Below, in pieces: positions 1 to 8,059 of a stretch of DNA of 64,000 nt. The notes under the pieces are model-generated. The model was given only the letters and a program-made list of their open reading frames with translations, searched no databases and was not told where the DNA came from. The DNA comes from Marispirochaeta aestuarii (lineage in GTDB: Bacteria > Spirochaetota > Spirochaetia > JC444 > Marispirochaetaceae): NCBI RefSeq assembly GCF_002087085.1, contig NZ_MWQY01000007.1, forward strand, positions 124,001 through 188,000, given 5' to 3'. Numbering within the stretch: position 1 is the first letter of the stretch; each line of letters opens with the position of its first letter. The translations under genes and the position numbers were made by a program.

Positions 1-1
1 G

Positions 2-1060
2 CTGCTTATTGCCGGCAGGGACAATACTCACGCCCGGTACGTGCTTGCGGCCCTGGAACACGATATCGATTCCCTGGTGGAAAAACCGATGGCCGCCGGT
101 GCCGAGGACTGCCAGAAGATCATCGACGCGGAAAAGAAGAGCAAAGGCCGGGTCCAGGTCACCTTCAATTACCGCTATACCGCCATACACCGGCGCATCA
201 AGGAGATGATCCTCCAGGGCAAGGTTGGACGTATTACCTCCATCGACCTTAACTGGTACATCGACACCTACCACGGATCAAGTTACTTCCGGCGCTGGAA
301 CCGTTACCGGGAAATCTCCGGGGGTCTTTCCATCCACAAGGCTTCGCACCACTTCGACCTGGTAAACTGGTGGACCGGACAGCGCCCCGAGGAGGTCTTC
401 GCCTTCGGAGCACTGAACTACTACGGTCCCGAGGGACCAAAGAATCCTTCAATAAAGGACGGCCGTTTCTGTCAGACCTGTGACGAAAAGGACCAGTGCA
501 TCTACTACCGCCGCTGGAATCACCGCACCGGCGACGCGGAGGTAAAGGACGACCACCTGGACCTGGACGAGGCCAGGAAAGCCAATTTTACCGGCTACCG
601 TACCGACGCCTGTATCTTTGATTCGGACATACAGATCGAGGATACCTATACGGCGACCATCCGCTATGACAAGGGGGCGATGCTCTCCTATTCGGTCAAC
701 TTTTCCACCCCCTGGGAGGGTTACCGGGTGGCCATCAACGGAACGGAGGGGCGTATAGAATCCACGGAATACCATATGCCCCAGCGTATTCCCTTCCCCT
801 TCGAGGAGCACCAGACAATCGAATACTATCCCCTCTTCGGCTCCAAGGAGATCATCCACGTGGTCGAGCGTCCCGGCGGCCATCACGGCGCAGATCCTGT
901 TCTGCTGGAGGATGTCTTTCTGGGACCGGATCCTTCACGGGACTACGAGATCGCCTCGAGCTCCCTTGACGGAGCCCTTGCGGTGGCCACCGGAGAGGCT
1001 GTCTGGAAATCCGTACGGGACAGGCGCCCCTACAAGCTCCGGGAACTGCTCACGTATTAG
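2..1060 (+). CDS. Gfo/Idh/MocA family oxidoreductase, 5'-truncated by the window edge
   Basis: The frame is open to the first bases of the window, so the N-terminal part of the NAD(P)-binding Rossmann fold is missing. The visible protein begins within that fold and carries the family motif V-E-K-P, whose Lys is the catalytic or cofactor-contacting residue. Y-R-Y at about residue 60 and a substrate-binding domain follow. Unusual for the family is a Cys cluster (CQTCDEKDQC) near the middle, which might bind a metal. The family oxidises or reduces sugars, inositols and similar polyols; the substrate cannot be read from sequence. The gene ends in a hairpin shared with the converging rsgA. Confidence 0.85.
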   Translation: MLIAGRDNTHARYVLAALEHDIDSLVEKPMAAGAEDCQKIIDAEKKSKGRVQVTFNYRYTAIHRRIKEMILQGKVGRITSIDLNWYIDTYHGSSYFRRWNRYREISGGLSIHKASHHFDLVNWWTGQRPEEVFAFGALNYYGPEGPKNPSIKDGRFCQTCDEKDQCIYYRRWNHRTGDAEVKDDHLDLDEARKANFTGYRTDACIFDSDIQIEDTYTATIRYDKGAMLSYSVNFSTPWEGYRVAINGTEGRIESTEYHMPQRIPFPFEEHQTIEYYPLFGSKEIIHVVERPGGHHGADPVLLEDVFLGPDPSRDYEIASSSLDGALAVATGEAVWKSVRDRRPYKLRELLTY

Positions 1061-1074
1061 TACTTCGACAAAAC

Positions 1075-1111
1075 CGGGGCCTTCATCCATGAAAAGAATC
1101 CGAAGGCCCCG
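1075..1111. terminator. Bidirectional hairpin terminator between the oxidoreductase and rsgA
   Basis: A perfect 10-bp stem (CGGGGCCTTC / GAAGGCCCCG) encloses a 17-nt loop between two converging genes. On the reverse strand the stem is followed by GTTTTG, so it looks better as the rsgA terminator. On the forward strand the T tract is weak. Confidence 0.6.
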
Positions 1112-1131
1112 TTGTACTCCGGCAGCAGGGT

Positions 1132-2175
1132 CTAATATCCCTTCTTGCCCTTATAAAACTGCTTAACAGATTTGGAAATCTGTTTCCAGCGACGCTCCTC
1201 CTCGGCCCGGGCCTGTTCATCGCTTCTGCGGTGCAGATAATTCAACTCCTTCCGCAGTTCCAGATAGCTCTCATAGCGTTCGTGGGAAAGCTCCCCGTCC
1301 ACAAGGGCCTGCTGCACTGCACAGCCCGGTTCCCCCTGGTGGGTGCAGTCGCGAAAGCGGCAGTTCCGGGCATGGTGGTCCAGGTCATGAAAGACCTCAT
1401 CCAGGGAGGCTTCTCCGGCCCAGAGCCGGAGTTCCCGTAAGCCCGGGGTATCTATCAGGGCACCACCTCCTGGAATAAAAACCAGATTGCGACTGGTCGA
1501 GGTATGTCTGCCCCGGTGGTCGCTTTCCCTGGTCTCTCCCCTGGAAAGCCGGTCTTCCCCCAGCAGGGCATTTATGAGGGAGGATTTTCCAACCCCCGAG
1601 GGGCCCAGGACAACCCCGGTCAATCCGGGGCTCAAAACACCGGCCAGTTCCTTCATACCGTCACCGGTACGGGCACTGGTCAGGATCTGCCGGACCCCGG
1701 GAGCTGCCTCCTCCGCGGCCTGAAGGGCGCTGACAATGTCGGAACACAGATCCAGCTTGTTCAAAACCAGGACCGCTTCGGCCCCGCTCTCACGAACCAT
1801 TACCAGATAGCGCTCGATTCCCCGTCGGGTAAGATTACGGCCGCCGTCCAGGCCGGCGACGATAAAAACCAGGTCCACATTGGCGGCCAGGATCTGCCGC
1901 TCCGTGGTCCCTCCGGCACTGGCGCGGGCTATACAGGCCTCCCGCCGAAGGACTCCTTCAATCAGAGATCCTTCTCTGCGCAGGGCGACCCAGTCCCCGG
2001 TAACGGGATAATCCCCTTTTTCTCCGGCGGCATGGCGAAAACCGCCGCTTACCCGGCACAGAAGCTCGTCCTCATCGCTGAGAACCTTGTAGAGATGCTG
2101 TCCTTCCCCCACGACCCGGCCGGGAGTACAGCCCGGGAAGGCTTTTTCGCATTCGGTTTTTCTATCTTCAGCCAT
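1132..2175 (-). CDS. rsgA: Ribosome small subunit-dependent GTPase A
   Basis: Circularly permuted GTPase (YjeQ/EngC) that acts late in 30S subunit maturation. The G-motifs occur in permuted order: NKLD (G4), TSA (G5), then GPSGVGKSS (G1, about residue 190) and DTPGL (G3). The C-terminal zinc knuckle is visible as CRFRDCTHQGEPGC. An OB-fold precedes the GTPase domain and a basic tail (KQFYKGKKGY) ends it. I chose the ATG at 2175 (347 residues) because it has an AGAGGG upstream and overlaps the stop of the RNHCP gene by 8 nt; an in-frame start 15 codons upstream would lie deep inside that gene. Probably translationally coupled to it. Confidence 0.93.
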   Translation of the reverse strand: MAEDRKTECEKAFPGCTPGRVVGEGQHLYKVLSDEDELLCRVSGGFRHAAGEKGDYPVTGDWVALRREGSLIEGVLRREACIARASAGGTTERQILAANVDLVFIVAGLDGGRNLTRRGIERYLVMVRESGAEAVLVLNKLDLCSDIVSALQAAEEAAPGVRQILTSARTGDGMKELAGVLSPGLTGVVLGPSGVGKSSLINALLGEDRLSRGETRESDHRGRHTSTSRNLVFIPGGGALIDTPGLRELRLWAGEASLDEVFHDLDHHARNCRFRDCTHQGEPGCAVQQALVDGELSHERYESYLELRKELNYLHRRSDEQARAEEERRWKQISKSVKQFYKGKKGY

Positions 2176-2572
2176 GGAGCACACCCTCTGTAGTATGAAA
2201 TTCCGCCATCCTGTCCGCAATAGCGGATACAGGAAAGGGGAGCAGGGACACAGGCCTCAGGGCCAGGCTAAGCAGCGCGCCTTCGTTGTCGTTCCCGGCA
2301 ATCCTGTTATGCTTCAGCATACCGCATTTTGTGCAGCGGTGAATCAATGACCACTCTCCGTCGGGCATAACCCAGATACCGACGGGTTCCATTTTGTTCC
2401 GGCAGCCTGAGCGCCGGTCTCCGGTGCGTACATCCACGTGCAGACTCCACAGGCAGTGGCAGCAGTGGTTTCTGTGCTGCGTACCGGACAGAGAAGGGGG
2501 GACTATCCGGCCGCAGTGACGGCAGATAAAGGCGGTGTTTTCCCGGGTATGATGTATTTTGTTTCTGGACAT
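2168..2572 (-). CDS. RNHCP domain protein
   Basis: A 134-residue protein with several Cys pairs (CRHC; RNHCCHCLWS; CTKC) and the signature R-N-H-C-x2-C followed by S-x-H-V-D and a G-D-R turn. This matches the RNHCP family of small putative zinc-ribbon proteins, often encoded beside the rsgA/YjeQ GTPase. That pairing is seen here: its TGA overlaps the rsgA ATG. The molecular role is unknown; a link to ribosome maturation is inference from neighbourhood. The ATG at 2572 is preceded by GGAG about 9 nt away; a longer version starting 19 codons upstream is less likely. Confidence 0.85.
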   Translation of the reverse strand: MSRNKIHHTRENTAFICRHCGRIVPPSLSGTQHRNHCCHCLWSLHVDVRTGDRRSGCRNKMEPVGIWVMPDGEWSLIHRCTKCGMLKHNRIAGNDNEGALLSLALRPVSLLPFPVSAIADRMAEFHTTEGVLHG

Positions 2573-2872
2573 AAAAGTCTCCGTTCCCCTGTGAAATGAA
2601 CACACGGGGATCACACGTTCCTGCAGCAATGATGTGCAGATCCGAAGTCTTTGAGAAGAATGAACCGGAAACTCTTCCGCTGTGAAAAATTATTAAAAGA
2701 CGGGTTCCTGAAGAGATACGTTTTTAGATGGCCTACAGGTCAAAACAGCGTATCAGGAATCAAGCGACCCGCTCGCGGAGGCTTCCGCACAATCCAACAC
2801 TCATCAACACTACCTCCTGTAAAATGAGCATGCTTCTTTTTAATCCTTTTTACAGGTATCGTCAACTGTCCC
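2573..2872. other. Intergenic region with two inverted repeats, no gene seen
   Basis: No convincing coding frame. Two stem-loops are visible: GCGGA-GGCT-TCCGC near 2774, and CCTGTAAAA (2816-2824) pairing with TTTTACAGG (2848-2856) across a 23-nt loop containing GCATGC. The second lies just downstream of the thioesterase stop and may terminate or stabilise that transcript. The promoter of the RNHCP-rsgA pair must be here, but I see only a poor TTGACC candidate. Confidence 0.4.
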
Positions 2873-3616
2873 TTACGATACCTCACGATAGAGCAGCATG
2901 GCGGCAAAGCTCTCGCTGCCGTCATCCAGATAGCCCCGTACAATGGTCGAGCCGGGTCCATCACAGCGTTTCAATGTCACGGTGTCATTCCAGCCGGCGG
3001 CCCGGGAGTAGTTGATATCAAAACCGGTCAGATCGAGACGGTCGAATTCCTGGGGAGAAAAACAGTCCAGGAACCAGCGAACATAGCGGGTGTTGTTGAC
3101 ATGATCGTTCTGGTCGAGGTCCGAGTACCTGGCGGTAACCCTGACCTGACTCCCCTCCCCGTCGCAGCCCGGGACCTTGGGAGCGGATCCCTGGACAGCC
3201 TCCCCCACGCCGGAGAAATCAAAATCCTTGAATACCTGCTGCGGTCGCACCGGACGCATGCCGGCCGTATCCAGGAGCATCCAGCCGCTGGTGGCCCGGG
3301 CACAGAGTTCTCCGTCGGCACCGAAGATGCGGAAATCGCGCCGCGCCAGGGGGCCCTGGGGTTCCTTCGGCCAGGTCTCCACCCGTATTGTTTCACGATG
3401 GACCGGGGACCTGTCAAACTCCACCCGCAGCCGGGACAGGACCCACATCCGCCCCTCCGCCGCGCAGTAGGACTCGCCAAAACCGAGTTTCTCCGCCTGG
3501 AGCAGGGCCGCCTCCTGAAAGATGGCGGAAAAAGAGGGAAGCGCCAGGCGCCCCCTGGTGTCTATCTCGCTGTAGATAATGGTATGGGAAAAGCTGTAGT
3601 GCATATCTGTCGCCAT
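2873..3616 (-). CDS. Acyl-ACP thioesterase (FatA/FatB-type, double hotdog)
   Basis: A 247-residue protein with two hotdog halves. The N-terminal half has YSEIDTRGRLALPSFSAIFQEAA. The C-terminal half has the strongly conserved D-L-D-Q-N-D-H-V-N-N-T-R-Y block, whose N and H belong to the catalytic site of the acyl-ACP thioesterase family (PF01643). It would release free fatty acids from acyl carrier protein in the cytosol and so influence membrane lipid chain length. The ATG has GGAG 5 nt upstream. It stands alone, downstream of the terminator of the oad operon, with its own promoter candidate. Chain-length specificity cannot be read. Confidence 0.88.
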   Translation of the reverse strand: MATDMHYSFSHTIIYSEIDTRGRLALPSFSAIFQEAALLQAEKLGFGESYCAAEGRMWVLSRLRVEFDRSPVHRETIRVETWPKEPQGPLARRDFRIFGADGELCARATSGWMLLDTAGMRPVRPQQVFKDFDFSGVGEAVQGSAPKVPGCDGEGSQVRVTARYSDLDQNDHVNNTRYVRWFLDCFSPQEFDRLDLTGFDINYSRAAGWNDTVTLKRCDGPGSTIVRGYLDDGSESFAAMLLYREVS

Positions 3617-3643
3617 GGTTTCTCCGGTTCACAGGATTCAATC

Positions 3644-3672
3644 ATCCTAAAAAAAGAGGGAAGCAATGGCAA
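3644..3672 (-). promoter_or_regulatory. Candidate sigma-70 promoter of the thioesterase gene
   Basis: On the reverse strand TTGCCA, 17 nt, TAGGAT, placed 28 nt upstream of the ATG at 3616 and downstream of the oad operon terminator. Found by eye only. Confidence 0.4.
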
Positions 3673-3696
3673 TAGTACCGGGGCATCTCTAAACAC

Positions 3697-3727
3697 TAAA
3701 AGCCCCCCGGCTGTACCGGAGGGCTTT
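3697..3727 (-). terminator. Intrinsic terminator of the oadGAB operon
   Basis: Reverse-strand stem AAAGCCCTCCGG / CCGGGGGGCTTT around a 5-nt loop, followed by TTAG. It starts 28 nt after the oadB stop. A-rich and T-rich flanks on both sides could make it work in both directions. Confidence 0.7.
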
Positions 3728-3754
3728 GAGAGAGTGTCGTGAGAAAAGGCTGTA

Positions 3755-4978
3755 TCAGCCGCCTGCAAGCTTGGGAATAACACCCAGCAGCACACCGGCA
3801 GCGACGGCCGATCCGATAACGCCGGCCACATTGGGTCCCATGGCATGCATCAGAAGGAAGTTCTGAGAGTTGGCCTCTTTACCGACTTTGTTCACTACCC
3901 GGGCCGCCATGGGCACCGCGGAAACACCCGCCGCACCGATCAGGGGATTGATGGGTTTCTTGGAAACCAGGTTCATGCCCTTGGCCAGAAGCAGACCGGT
4001 GGCAGTACCGATGGCAAAAGCGATCAGACCCAGCAGCAGGATTCCCAGGGTATTCATGTTCAGGAAGGATTCGGCCTGCATCTTGGAGCCTACGGCCAGA
4101 CCCAGCATGATGGTAACAATGTTCATCAGGGCGTTCTGCATGGTGTCGGAGAGTCTTTCCACAACACCGCACTCCCGGGCAAGGTTACCGAACATCAGCG
4201 CACCGATCAGAGGGGTAGCTGAGGGCAGCAGGATTATACAGGTGATAAGTACAACCAGGGGAAAAAGAATCTTCTCCCGTTTGCTTACATGGCGCAGCTG
4301 CTCCATCTTTATCTGCCGCTCCTCTTTGGTGGTGAGCAGACGCATGATGGGAGGCTGAATAATCGGCACCAGGGCCATGTAGGAGTAGGCCGCGACGGCT
4401 ATTGCGCCCAGGAGCTCCGGCTTGAGCCGGGAGGCGACATAGATCGCCGTCGGTCCGTCCGCCCCGCCAATGATTCCGATGGAACCGGCGGCAAAGAGGT
4501 CGAAGTTGATTCCCGGAACATATTTTCCCAGGAACAGAGCGCCGAGAACCGCCACAAAGATACCAAACTGTGCTGCGGCACCGAGCAGGAAGGTCTTGGG
4601 GTCCGCCAGCAAGGGTCCGAAGTCGGTCATGGCACCTACGCCCATGAAGATCAGCAGCGGAAAGAGGCCCGAACCGATACCGAAGTCGTAAAAGAGCCCG
4701 ATAAATCCGCCGGAAATCTCCCTGACCGCCAGGGCGGTCTCGCTGATATTTCCGGTTATTACCGTGTGGGCGGCGATTTCCGCGAAGGGGATATTCGACA
4801 GAATCGCCCCAAGCCCGATGGGTACCAGCAGCAGGGGCTCAAAGCCTTTCTTGATGGCCAGGTAAAGAAGCAGGAAGCCGACAAGAATCATGAGAACGCT
4901 CTGCCATCCGCCCTCCTGCATAAAGCCGTAAAGACCTGTTGTGGTCCATAAATCGTAAAATGCGCTTCCAAAGTTCAT
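3755..4978 (-). CDS. oadB: Sodium ion-translocating decarboxylase, beta subunit
   Basis: A 407-residue, very hydrophobic protein of the OadB/GcdB/MmdB family. This is the membrane subunit that decarboxylates carboxybiotin and couples it to Na+ export. Typical features are the [24 protein letters not shown] segment near residue 100, the re-entrant [10 protein letters not shown] stretch near residue 170, and the C-terminal [17 protein letters not shown] and [19 protein letters not shown] blocks, where family members hold essential Asp, Ser and Asn residues. It is third in oadG-oadA-oadB, 12 nt after oadA. Such pumps turn oxaloacetate or a related acid into sodium-motive force during fermentation. 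Confidence 0.95.
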   Translation of the reverse strand: MNFGSAFYDLWTTTGLYGFMQEGGWQSVLMILVGFLLLYLAIKKGFEPLLLVPIGLGAILSNIPFAEIAAHTVITGNISETALAVREISGGFIGLFYDFGIGSGLFPLLIFMGVGAMTDFGPLLADPKTFLLGAAAQFGIFVAVLGALFLGKYVPGINFDLFAAGSIGIIGGADGPTAIYVASRLKPELLGAIAVAAYSYMALVPIIQPPIMRLLTTKEERQIKMEQLRHVSKREKILFPLVVLITCIILLPSATPLIGALMFGNLARECGVVERLSDTMQNALMNIVTIMLGLAVGSKMQAESFLNMNTLGILLLGLIAFAIGTATGLLLAKGMNLVSKKPINPLIGAAGVSAVPMAARVVNKVGKEANSQNFLLMHAMGPNVAGVIGSAVAAGVLLGVIPKLAGG

Positions 4979-4990
4979 ATCCGGCCCCCC

Positions 4991-6790
4991 TTACTGGATT
5001 TCTACCAGAGTGTCGCCGGCTGCTACCTGATCTCCCTGCTTTACAGGAATGTTCGCGATTACTCCGGAGGCGGGAGAATGGATCTCGTTCTCCATTTTCA
5101 TGGATTCCATCACCATGATTACCTCGCCCTCGCTGACGCTGTCGCCCTCGCCCTTGCTGAGGCGCAGGATGAGACCGGGAAGAGGTGCGGAAACCTTGAC
5201 GCCTTCTCCGGTGCCGCCGGAGGCAGCTGCAGCGCCACCCTCATCGATCCCGGGGGTCACGTTCACAGAGTAGCTCTTGCCGTTGACGACAGCCTTGTCG
5301 CCTTCCAGTTTGACCTTGAAGGTCTTGCCTTCAAGCTTGACGGTGTAACCGCCGGCAGCAGCTTCGCCGCCCTCGGCGGGTTTGCTTCTGTCGATCTTGC
5401 GAACGCCGGACTTGGCCTCTCCCTTCAGGTAGGTAATGCCCTTCTCCTTACAGGTGGCGGCGATGAATAGGTTCTCTTCCGTCTCTTCGATACCGGCTTC
5501 CTGGAGCATCTTCCTGGCAGCGGGAATACCCTTTTTGGGGTCCGCATCGTTGATTTCCAGGACCTTCTTCTCCGTGGGTTCCAGACCGAGCTGCTCGGAA
5601 GCAAGCTTAACGATTTCAGGATCCGCGGGGACCGGGGTCTTGCCGAAGTATCCCAGGACCATCTTGCCGTAGCCCTCGGCGATCTTTTCCCAGGGGCCGA
5701 TCAGGGTGTTGTTGAAGGCCTGCTGGAAGTAGAACTGGCTCACGGGGGTAACGGAGGTTCCGAAACCGCCGCGACGGACGACCTCGCCCATGTTGGCGGA
5801 GATCTCGACGTACTTGTCCATCAGGTTGTTGTCCCGCAGCATCTGGGTATTTGCGGTCAGGGCCCCGCCGGGCATGGGGCTGAAGGGGATCAGAGGCTCG
5901 ACGGTGGTAGCCTCGGGGGGCATGAAGTAGTCCTTCATGCAATCCTTGAAAACCTCTTCGGCCTTTTCAATCTTCTTGATGTCAACTCCAAGGTCAAAAT
6001 CGGTTCCCCGCAGGGCATGCCACATGGTCATGACGTCGGTCTGACAGGTACCGCCCGAACAGGGCGCCAGGGAAAGGTCGATCTGGTTGGCTCCGCCTTC
6101 CAGGGCGGCCATGTACTGGGCTACACCGATACCGGCGGTCTCGTGACTGTGGAACACCAGCTGTACATCATCGCCGAGCATCTTCCTTGCCTGCTTGATG
6201 GTCTCAAACACCTTGCTGGGAACCGAGGTTCCGGAGGCGTCCTTGAAACAGACTGAATCGAAGGGGATTCCCGCGTCCAGAATGTCCTTCAGGGACTGGA
6301 TATAGAATTCGGGGGTGTGGGAGCCTTCGCATCCGGGAGGAAGCTCCATCATGGTCACGACGACCTCGTGCTTCAGTCCGGCGTCAACGATGCACTGACC
6401 GGAATAGATCAGGTTGTTCACATCGTTCAGGGCATCGAAGTTACGGATCGTGGTTATGCCGTGCTTCTTGAACATCCTGGCATGGAGATCGATAACATCA
6501 CTGGACTGGGAGTCGAGCCCTACGACGTTTACACCCCTGGCAAGGGTCTGCAGGTTCACGTCCGGACCGGCGGCCTGGCGGAAAGAATCCATCATATCGA
6601 AGGCATTCTCGTTGCAGTAAAAGAAAAGGGACTGGAAACGGGCGCCGCCGCCTGCTTCAAAGTGGTTGATTCCTGCTTCAACCGCCGCTTCAACGGCGGG
6701 CAGAAAGTCCTTGGTAAAAACACGGGCTCCGTAGGCGGACTGAAATCCGTCCCGGAAGGCTGTAACCATGAAATCTACGCGCTTTTTCAT
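4991..6790 (-). CDS. oadA: Biotin-dependent decarboxylase alpha subunit (carboxyltransferase + biotin carrier)
   Basis: A 599-residue protein: an HMGL-like TIM-barrel carboxyltransferase (residues about 1-300), a conserved carboxylase region, an Ala/Gly-rich linker, and a C-terminal biotinyl domain with M-E-S-M-K-M, where Lys near 565 would carry biotin. Metal and catalytic positions are visible as FHSHETAG and VCFKDASG. The N-terminal signature is R-D-G-F-Q-S instead of the usual R-D-A-H-Q-S, and G-G-G-A-R-F-Q replaces G-G-A-T-F-D, so it belongs to a divergent branch. Oxaloacetate is the default substrate; another 2-oxo or acyl-CoA acid is possible. It lies between oadG and oadB. Confidence 0.88.
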   Translation of the reverse strand: MKKRVDFMVTAFRDGFQSAYGARVFTKDFLPAVEAAVEAGINHFEAGGGARFQSLFFYCNENAFDMMDSFRQAAGPDVNLQTLARGVNVVGLDSQSSDVIDLHARMFKKHGITTIRNFDALNDVNNLIYSGQCIVDAGLKHEVVVTMMELPPGCEGSHTPEFYIQSLKDILDAGIPFDSVCFKDASGTSVPSKVFETIKQARKMLGDDVQLVFHSHETAGIGVAQYMAALEGGANQIDLSLAPCSGGTCQTDVMTMWHALRGTDFDLGVDIKKIEKAEEVFKDCMKDYFMPPEATTVEPLIPFSPMPGGALTANTQMLRDNNLMDKYVEISANMGEVVRRGGFGTSVTPVSQFYFQQAFNNTLIGPWEKIAEGYGKMVLGYFGKTPVPADPEIVKLASEQLGLEPTEKKVLEINDADPKKGIPAARKMLQEAGIEETEENLFIAATCKEKGITYLKGEAKSGVRKIDRSKPAEGGEAAAGGYTVKLEGKTFKVKLEGDKAVVNGKSYSVNVTPGIDEGGAAAASGGTGEGVKVSAPLPGLILRLSKGEGDSVSEGEVIMVMESMKMENEIHSPASGVIANIPVKQGDQVAAGDTLVEIQ

Positions 6791-6807
6791 GACGAATAAT
6801 TCCTTTC

Positions 6808-7014
6808 TTATGAGATATAAGCTTTTACCGCGGCAATAACCGCAGCAATCTCTGCGTCCTTCGAACCTGAAGACTCAGCTACTTCCACCACCGGTTCGGG
6901 GAAGTAGCGGATGACAACCGCCGAGAGAACGTTCATGAGAATGACGAGGAGTGTTAAAAACAGAAACACCACCGTCATGCCGACAACTGTTAATACTAAC
7001 CCTTGCGCAATCAC
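6808..7014 (-). CDS. oadG: Decarboxylase gamma subunit, short OadG
   Basis: A 68-residue membrane protein: one N-terminal transmembrane helix with the family pattern QGLVLTVVGMTVVFLFL, then a short polar tail ending in an Ala/Ile-rich helix. OadG anchors the alpha subunit to the beta subunit. I place the start at GTG 7014, because AGGAG lies 6 nt upstream and family members begin almost directly with the helix; the frame stays open about 50 codons further upstream, but without family resemblance. First gene of the operon, 17 nt before oadA. Too short for many gene callers. Confidence 0.8.
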   Translation of the reverse strand: MIAQGLVLTVVGMTVVFLFLTLLVILMNVLSAVVIRYFPEPVVEVAESSGSKDAEIAAVIAAVKAYIS

Positions 7015-7076
7015 GACATACTCCTGTTCTGAAAGTGATAGCGGATCCAAGACAAAGATCCATCCGTTCGGGCATG

Positions 7077-7106
7077 ATAATAGTCCGTCCAGAAGGCGAA
7101 TTTCAA
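7077..7106 (-). promoter_or_regulatory. Candidate sigma-70 promoter of oadGAB
   Basis: Reverse strand TTGAAA, 18 nt, TATTAT. It would give a leader of about 56 nt before the GTG of oadG. Found by eye. Confidence 0.5.
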
Positions 7107-7162
7107 GAGGCGAAAAGGTCGTTATCCGACAGATTAGCCGAAGAACACGGTTTAAATTGGAG

Positions 7163-7198
7163 AAAACCGGCATCCCGGACTGGAAATCCGGACGCCGG
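7163..7198 (-). terminator. Intrinsic terminator after the hsp20-small protein pair
   Basis: Reverse-strand hairpin with CCGGC/GCCGG closing pairs and a TCCGGA/TCCCGGA inner stem (one bulge, one mismatch), followed by TTTTCT. It lies 15 nt after the stop of the small membrane protein. Confidence 0.55.
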
Positions 7199-7213
7199 CC
7201 GCCTTATATGGCC

Positions 7214-7339
7214 CTATTTTTCCGGATCATCCCCATTCTGCCTGTTCTGCAGAGAATGAAGGATCCTGCCGACGAATATCTCGAGCTGGGGCTTGAAAAT
7301 GTAACCCAGAGCGACACCAATGATCAGCCAGAACAGCAT
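7214..7339 (-). CDS. Small membrane protein, 41 residues
   Basis: An ATG frame one base after the hsp20 stop (TGA-C-ATG), so almost certainly co-translated with it. The protein has one N-terminal hydrophobic helix (MLFWLIIGVALGYIFKPQLE), then an amphipathic stretch and a charged end. A G-x3-G-Y-x2-K/R-P pattern after the helix is typical of tiny inner-membrane proteins of unknown function. A terminator follows directly. No function is assigned; its position suggests a membrane-linked role near the small heat-shock protein. Confidence 0.65.
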   Translation of the reverse strand: MLFWLIIGVALGYIFKPQLEIFVGRILHSLQNRQNGDDPEK

Positions 7340-7340
7340 G

Positions 7341-7850
7341 TCAGTCTTCCTCTTTCACTATTTCGATTTTGATCTCTTTGTGACTCTCAGCCTGCTCCCG
7401 GGCGGGAAGGCTTACTGTCAGAATTCCGTTGCGGTAGATCGCTTTGACCGCATTCCTGTCGAATTTATCCTCCGGCGCGTAATACTTCTGATCCGCAATC
7501 TCCTTGAATTTCAGCCTGCGTTTCAGAAACTTGATTTCATCGTCTCCCCTGCGCTCTTCCGGCAGTCCGGCATTGAGAACCATGTAATCGCCCTTGAACT
7601 CAAGGGAGATCTCTTTTTCATTGAAACCCGCCAGGGCGAACTCGAATACCAGGCTCTTGTCGGCCGTAAAATAGATGTTCGCCGGCGGATAGGAATAGGC
7701 GGGATAGTAATCCACGCTGTCGTCCCATTTAAAAACCGGGCTGCCCGGATGGGAGCGAAATCCTTCCTTGAAGGCACCTCCGAAATTCTGGGTCGCATCG
7801 AACAGATCATCCATGATCTGTCCAAGATCGATAATAATCTTGTCTTTCAT
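7341..7850 (-). CDS. Hsp20/alpha-crystallin family small heat-shock protein
   Basis: A 169-residue protein with an alpha-crystallin domain at about residues 60-165: Y-P-P-A-N-I-Y at its start, F-A-L-A-G-F and the closing N-G-I-L-T-V-S-L-P signature, an I-x-I pair in the tail (IKIEIV), and a variable N-terminal arm. Such proteins form oligomers that hold unfolded proteins for refolding by DnaK. The ATG at 7850 has GAGGTGGA upstream; the longer frame to 7985 would cover the promoter. No CIRCE element was found, so heat control, if any, is by another route. Confidence 0.9.
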   Translation of the reverse strand: MKDKIIIDLGQIMDDLFDATQNFGGAFKEGFRSHPGSPVFKWDDSVDYYPAYSYPPANIYFTADKSLVFEFALAGFNEKEISLEFKGDYMVLNAGLPEERRGDDEIKFLKRRLKFKEIADQKYYAPEDKFDRNAVKAIYRNGILTVSLPAREQAESHKEIKIEIVKEED

Positions 7851-7943
7851 ACTCCACCTCTTTATCTTCTCGCAGGGCGAGGAGTCTGTACACCCTTTCC
7901 CGTAGTCCGGGCAAAAGGCGGGCCTGCAGTGCACGGCCTGATT

Positions 7944-7972
7944 ATAATATAGCCAAAAACGGACCTGAGCAA
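7944..7972 (-). promoter_or_regulatory. Candidate sigma-70 promoter of the hsp20 gene
   Basis: Reverse strand TTGCTC, 17 nt, TATTAT; an overlapping TATAAT lies 3 nt further downstream. Leader of about 90 nt. Confidence 0.4.
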
Positions 7973-8059
7973 AAGACCCCTTCACCCGAAAGAGGAATAT
8001 CGTGTATTCTTAGCTCCCGTCCGGGGATACCCAATATTCGGGGAACGAAAGGAAACATT

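Noticed and set aside
7851-8059. CIRCE element for the small heat-shock gene
   Set aside because: No TTAGCACTC / GAGTGCTAA inverted repeat in the gap.
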